Below are positions 63,054-64,000 of a stretch of DNA of 64,000 nucleotides, one piece after another; within the stretch, counting starts at the first letter, position 1, and each line of letters starts with the position of its first letter. A model generated the notes under the pieces. It had not been told where the DNA came from. It ran no database searches and saw only the letters and a list, made by a program, of their open reading frames with translations. The DNA is from Flavobacteriia bacterium (lineage in GTDB: Bacteria > Bacteroidota > Bacteroidia > Flavobacteriales_D > Crocinitomicaceae). Position numbers and translations under genes: made by a program. The stretch is from assembly GCA_016183815.1 (NCBI GenBank), contig JACPDW010000018.1:62001-126000 (forward strand), in the 5' to 3' direction.

Positions 63054-63372
63054 AGTAATAGCTATCCCAAAATTTAGGAAAGAAATTAAAAGACTCTCTA
63101 AAAAGTATCCCTCTTTTAAACGAGACTTTTCTACTTTTATAGAGGAAATTACAGAAAATCCAATTCAAGGTACTCAACTTGGAAATAACTGTTATAAATT
63201 AAGGCTTTCGATTAAAAGTAAAGGAAAAGGTAAAAGTGCTGGTGCAAGAATTATAATAAATGTTGTTATTTCTAAATCAAAAGTTTATTTGCTTTCAATT
63301 TATGACAAATCTGAAAAAGAAAATCTTTCTAATAAAGAATTAAATGATTTACTTAGATTAATACAATCTTAG
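63043..63372 (+). CDS. RelE/ParE superfamily toxin
   Basis: A 109-residue toxin of the RelE/ParE fold: YEVIAIPKFRKEIKRLSKKYPS at the N-terminus, GTQLGNNCYKLRLSIKSKGKGKS in the centre and VYLLSIYDKSEKENLS near the end. It would inhibit translation or gyrase; which of the two cannot be told from the sequence. It overlaps the antitoxin by 11 bases and the frame is intact. Confidence 0.82.
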   Translation: MSYEVIAIPKFRKEIKRLSKKYPSFKRDFSTFIEEITENPIQGTQLGNNCYKLRLSIKSKGKGKSAGARIIINVVISKSKVYLLSIYDKSEKENLSNKELNDLLRLIQS

Positions 63373-63407
63373 TTTATTCTTTTTCGATAAAATATCCTTC
63401 CCGACTA

Positions 63408-63435
63408 CCCGCTCAGCTGGATTTGTAATCTTGCT
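63408..63435 (+). repeat. Hairpin repeat, copy 6
   Basis: CCCGCTCAGCTGGATTTG then TAATCTTGCTG: the core GGATTTGTAATC hairpin seen in copy 3, here in the same orientation as copy 5. Spacer 63373-63833 has no full gene; this repeat and ileS tail copy 3 fill most of it. Confidence 0.65.
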
Positions 63436-63499
63436 GTTTTAAATTGATACATCGAAATTCTATCTTGAAAAGACCTATTCGCAATCAATATTTTATAAT

Positions 63500-63703
63500 G
63501 ACTCTGGTTTAGAGGTAACGGATAAAATTGTGCTTTCTGTTCAATGTTCAGATGAAATCCAACAAGCTCTTGCGAAAAACCAAGATTACGTGTGTAATGA
63601 GGTGTTGGCAACTAGCATCACCTTTGGTTCTTTATCAGATGCTTCTTTGTTGCTTGATTTGGTGGAAGAAGGAGATGCAAAAATTGAGTTGGTGAAGGTG
63701 TGA
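63500..63703 (+). pseudogene. Displaced ileS 3' end, tail copy 3
   Basis: About 204 bases align with the last 203 bases of ileS, including its stop and a following GAGAGG. It reads on without a stop for 67 codons as SGLEVTDKIVLSVQCSDEIQ, then AKNQDYVCNEVLATSITFGS and DLVEEGDAKIELVKV, so most changes are silent or conservative. It resembles tail copy 2 more than the resident gene. It looks like a once-functional ileS end (perhaps the ancestral one), now separated from the rest of the gene. Confidence 0.85.
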
Positions 63704-63833
63704 GAGGTTTGTTGGGTTTACAGAAGCTGAATACACATGAAGGAATCGTGCGAAAACAAGGTGGATGATGAAAAAAATTCTCAAAAGAAAAAAATAGTTT
63801 AAATAAGTTTGTAAAAATTTGTATCTTTACATT

Positions 63834-64000
63834 ATGTTAAGTCCTAAACAAATAGCAATTATAAAATCTATTACAAGTAGGTTGAATCCCTTATTTGTTG
63901 GCGTTTATGGTTCTTATGCCAGAGGGGAAGAAAAGCCAGATAGTGATTTAGATGTTTTGATAGATGTCAGAAATAAGACCAATTTATTAGATTTAATAGA
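63834..64000 (+). CDS. MNT-type minimal nucleotidyltransferase (3' end outside window)
   Basis: First 55 residues of a nucleotidyltransferase antitoxin. The polymerase-beta motif G26-S27-Y-A-R-G with downstream SDLDVLI (D38, D40) is complete. Such MNT proteins pair with HEPN toxins (MntA/HepT-type systems), which they inactivate by adenylylation; the partner would lie beyond the window edge. A -7-like TATCTTTA is about 10 bases upstream. It would be the fourth toxin-antitoxin gene set in 16 kb. Confidence 0.8.
   Translation, partial: MLSPKQIAIIKSITSRLNPLFVGVYGSYARGEEKPDSDLDVLIDVRNKTNLLDLI

Noticed and set aside
63405-63611. Minus-strand ORF over the hairpin repeat and ileS tail
   Set aside because: It is antisense to a displaced ileS end and has no family features.
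1-64000. CRISPR arrays, tRNA and rRNA genes
   Set aside because: No regular spacer-repeat array and no tRNA clover-leaf or rRNA sequence was recognised in reading the window.

Overview
The window is AT-rich DNA (about 30% GC by eye) from a member of the Bacteroidota, most likely Flavobacteriales. Supporting signs are C-terminal type IX secretion (T9SS) sorting domains, gldA, families largely confined to this phylum (DUF4837, DUF2851, DUF5686, DUF4421), a urea-channel/M23 fusion, parts of a flexirubin/aryl-polyene-type cluster, and many -7 promoter boxes of the Bacteroidota form TAnnTTTG. No tRNA, rRNA, CRISPR array, integrase or intact transposase was seen.

Layout. 1-7 kb: the 3' end of an M1 aminopeptidase, a 527-bp transposase-less element with terminal inverted repeats and a 10-bp target duplication, an AAA/DUF4143 ATPase, and a large secreted PNGase F homologue with an inserted LamG domain. 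7-16 kb: rimP-nusA-infB-tatC, a DUF5686 outer-membrane protein and lptB. 16-26 kb: a LuxE-like/histidine-kinase pair, hldD, accA, a four-gene ketosynthase-like/deacetylase/LolA/dehydratase operon, dusB and a WaaE-like glycosyltransferase. 26-34 kb: a tightly packed minus-strand operon encoding PqqD-like, ATP-grasp, PLP decarboxylase, urea channel-M23 fusion, TPR/beta-barrel and TPR proteins, followed by DUF4837. 34-47 kb: FAD reductase, cystathionine beta-synthase, gldA-DUF4421, PspC-K+ channel-RmlD, dacB, asnB, two envelope proteins, gamma carbonic anhydrase and ung. 47.8-64 kb: core genes (pepP, tadA, ileS, a LipL32 homologue) interrupted by accessory patches.

The accessory patches show one recurring design. 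At the 3' ends of both ung and ileS, foreign cargo (toxin-antitoxin pairs, DUF2971, a GIY-YIG protein, orphan genes) is bracketed by degraded copies of the 3' end of the same housekeeping gene, and the cargo is punctuated by six copies of a hairpin repeat seen nowhere else in the window. The distal ung tail copy ends in overlapping stop codons with pepP, so it looks like the displaced ancestral end. ileS has two such distal tails with a toxin-antitoxin pair between them. This looks like repeated DNA capture at gene 3' ends and is the strongest unexplained pattern here.

The best candidate for an undescribed biochemical system is the 26.9-33.7 kb operon: a peptide-chaperone-like protein, a ligase and a decarboxylase join a membrane channel fused to a metallopeptidase and two TPR proteins, which suggests synthesis of a small amide- or amine-containing product with envelope export or processing. 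Three or four promoter-plus-terminator units with no ORF (about 6.9, 7.2, 16.0 and 46.5 kb) may be small RNAs or leader attenuators.
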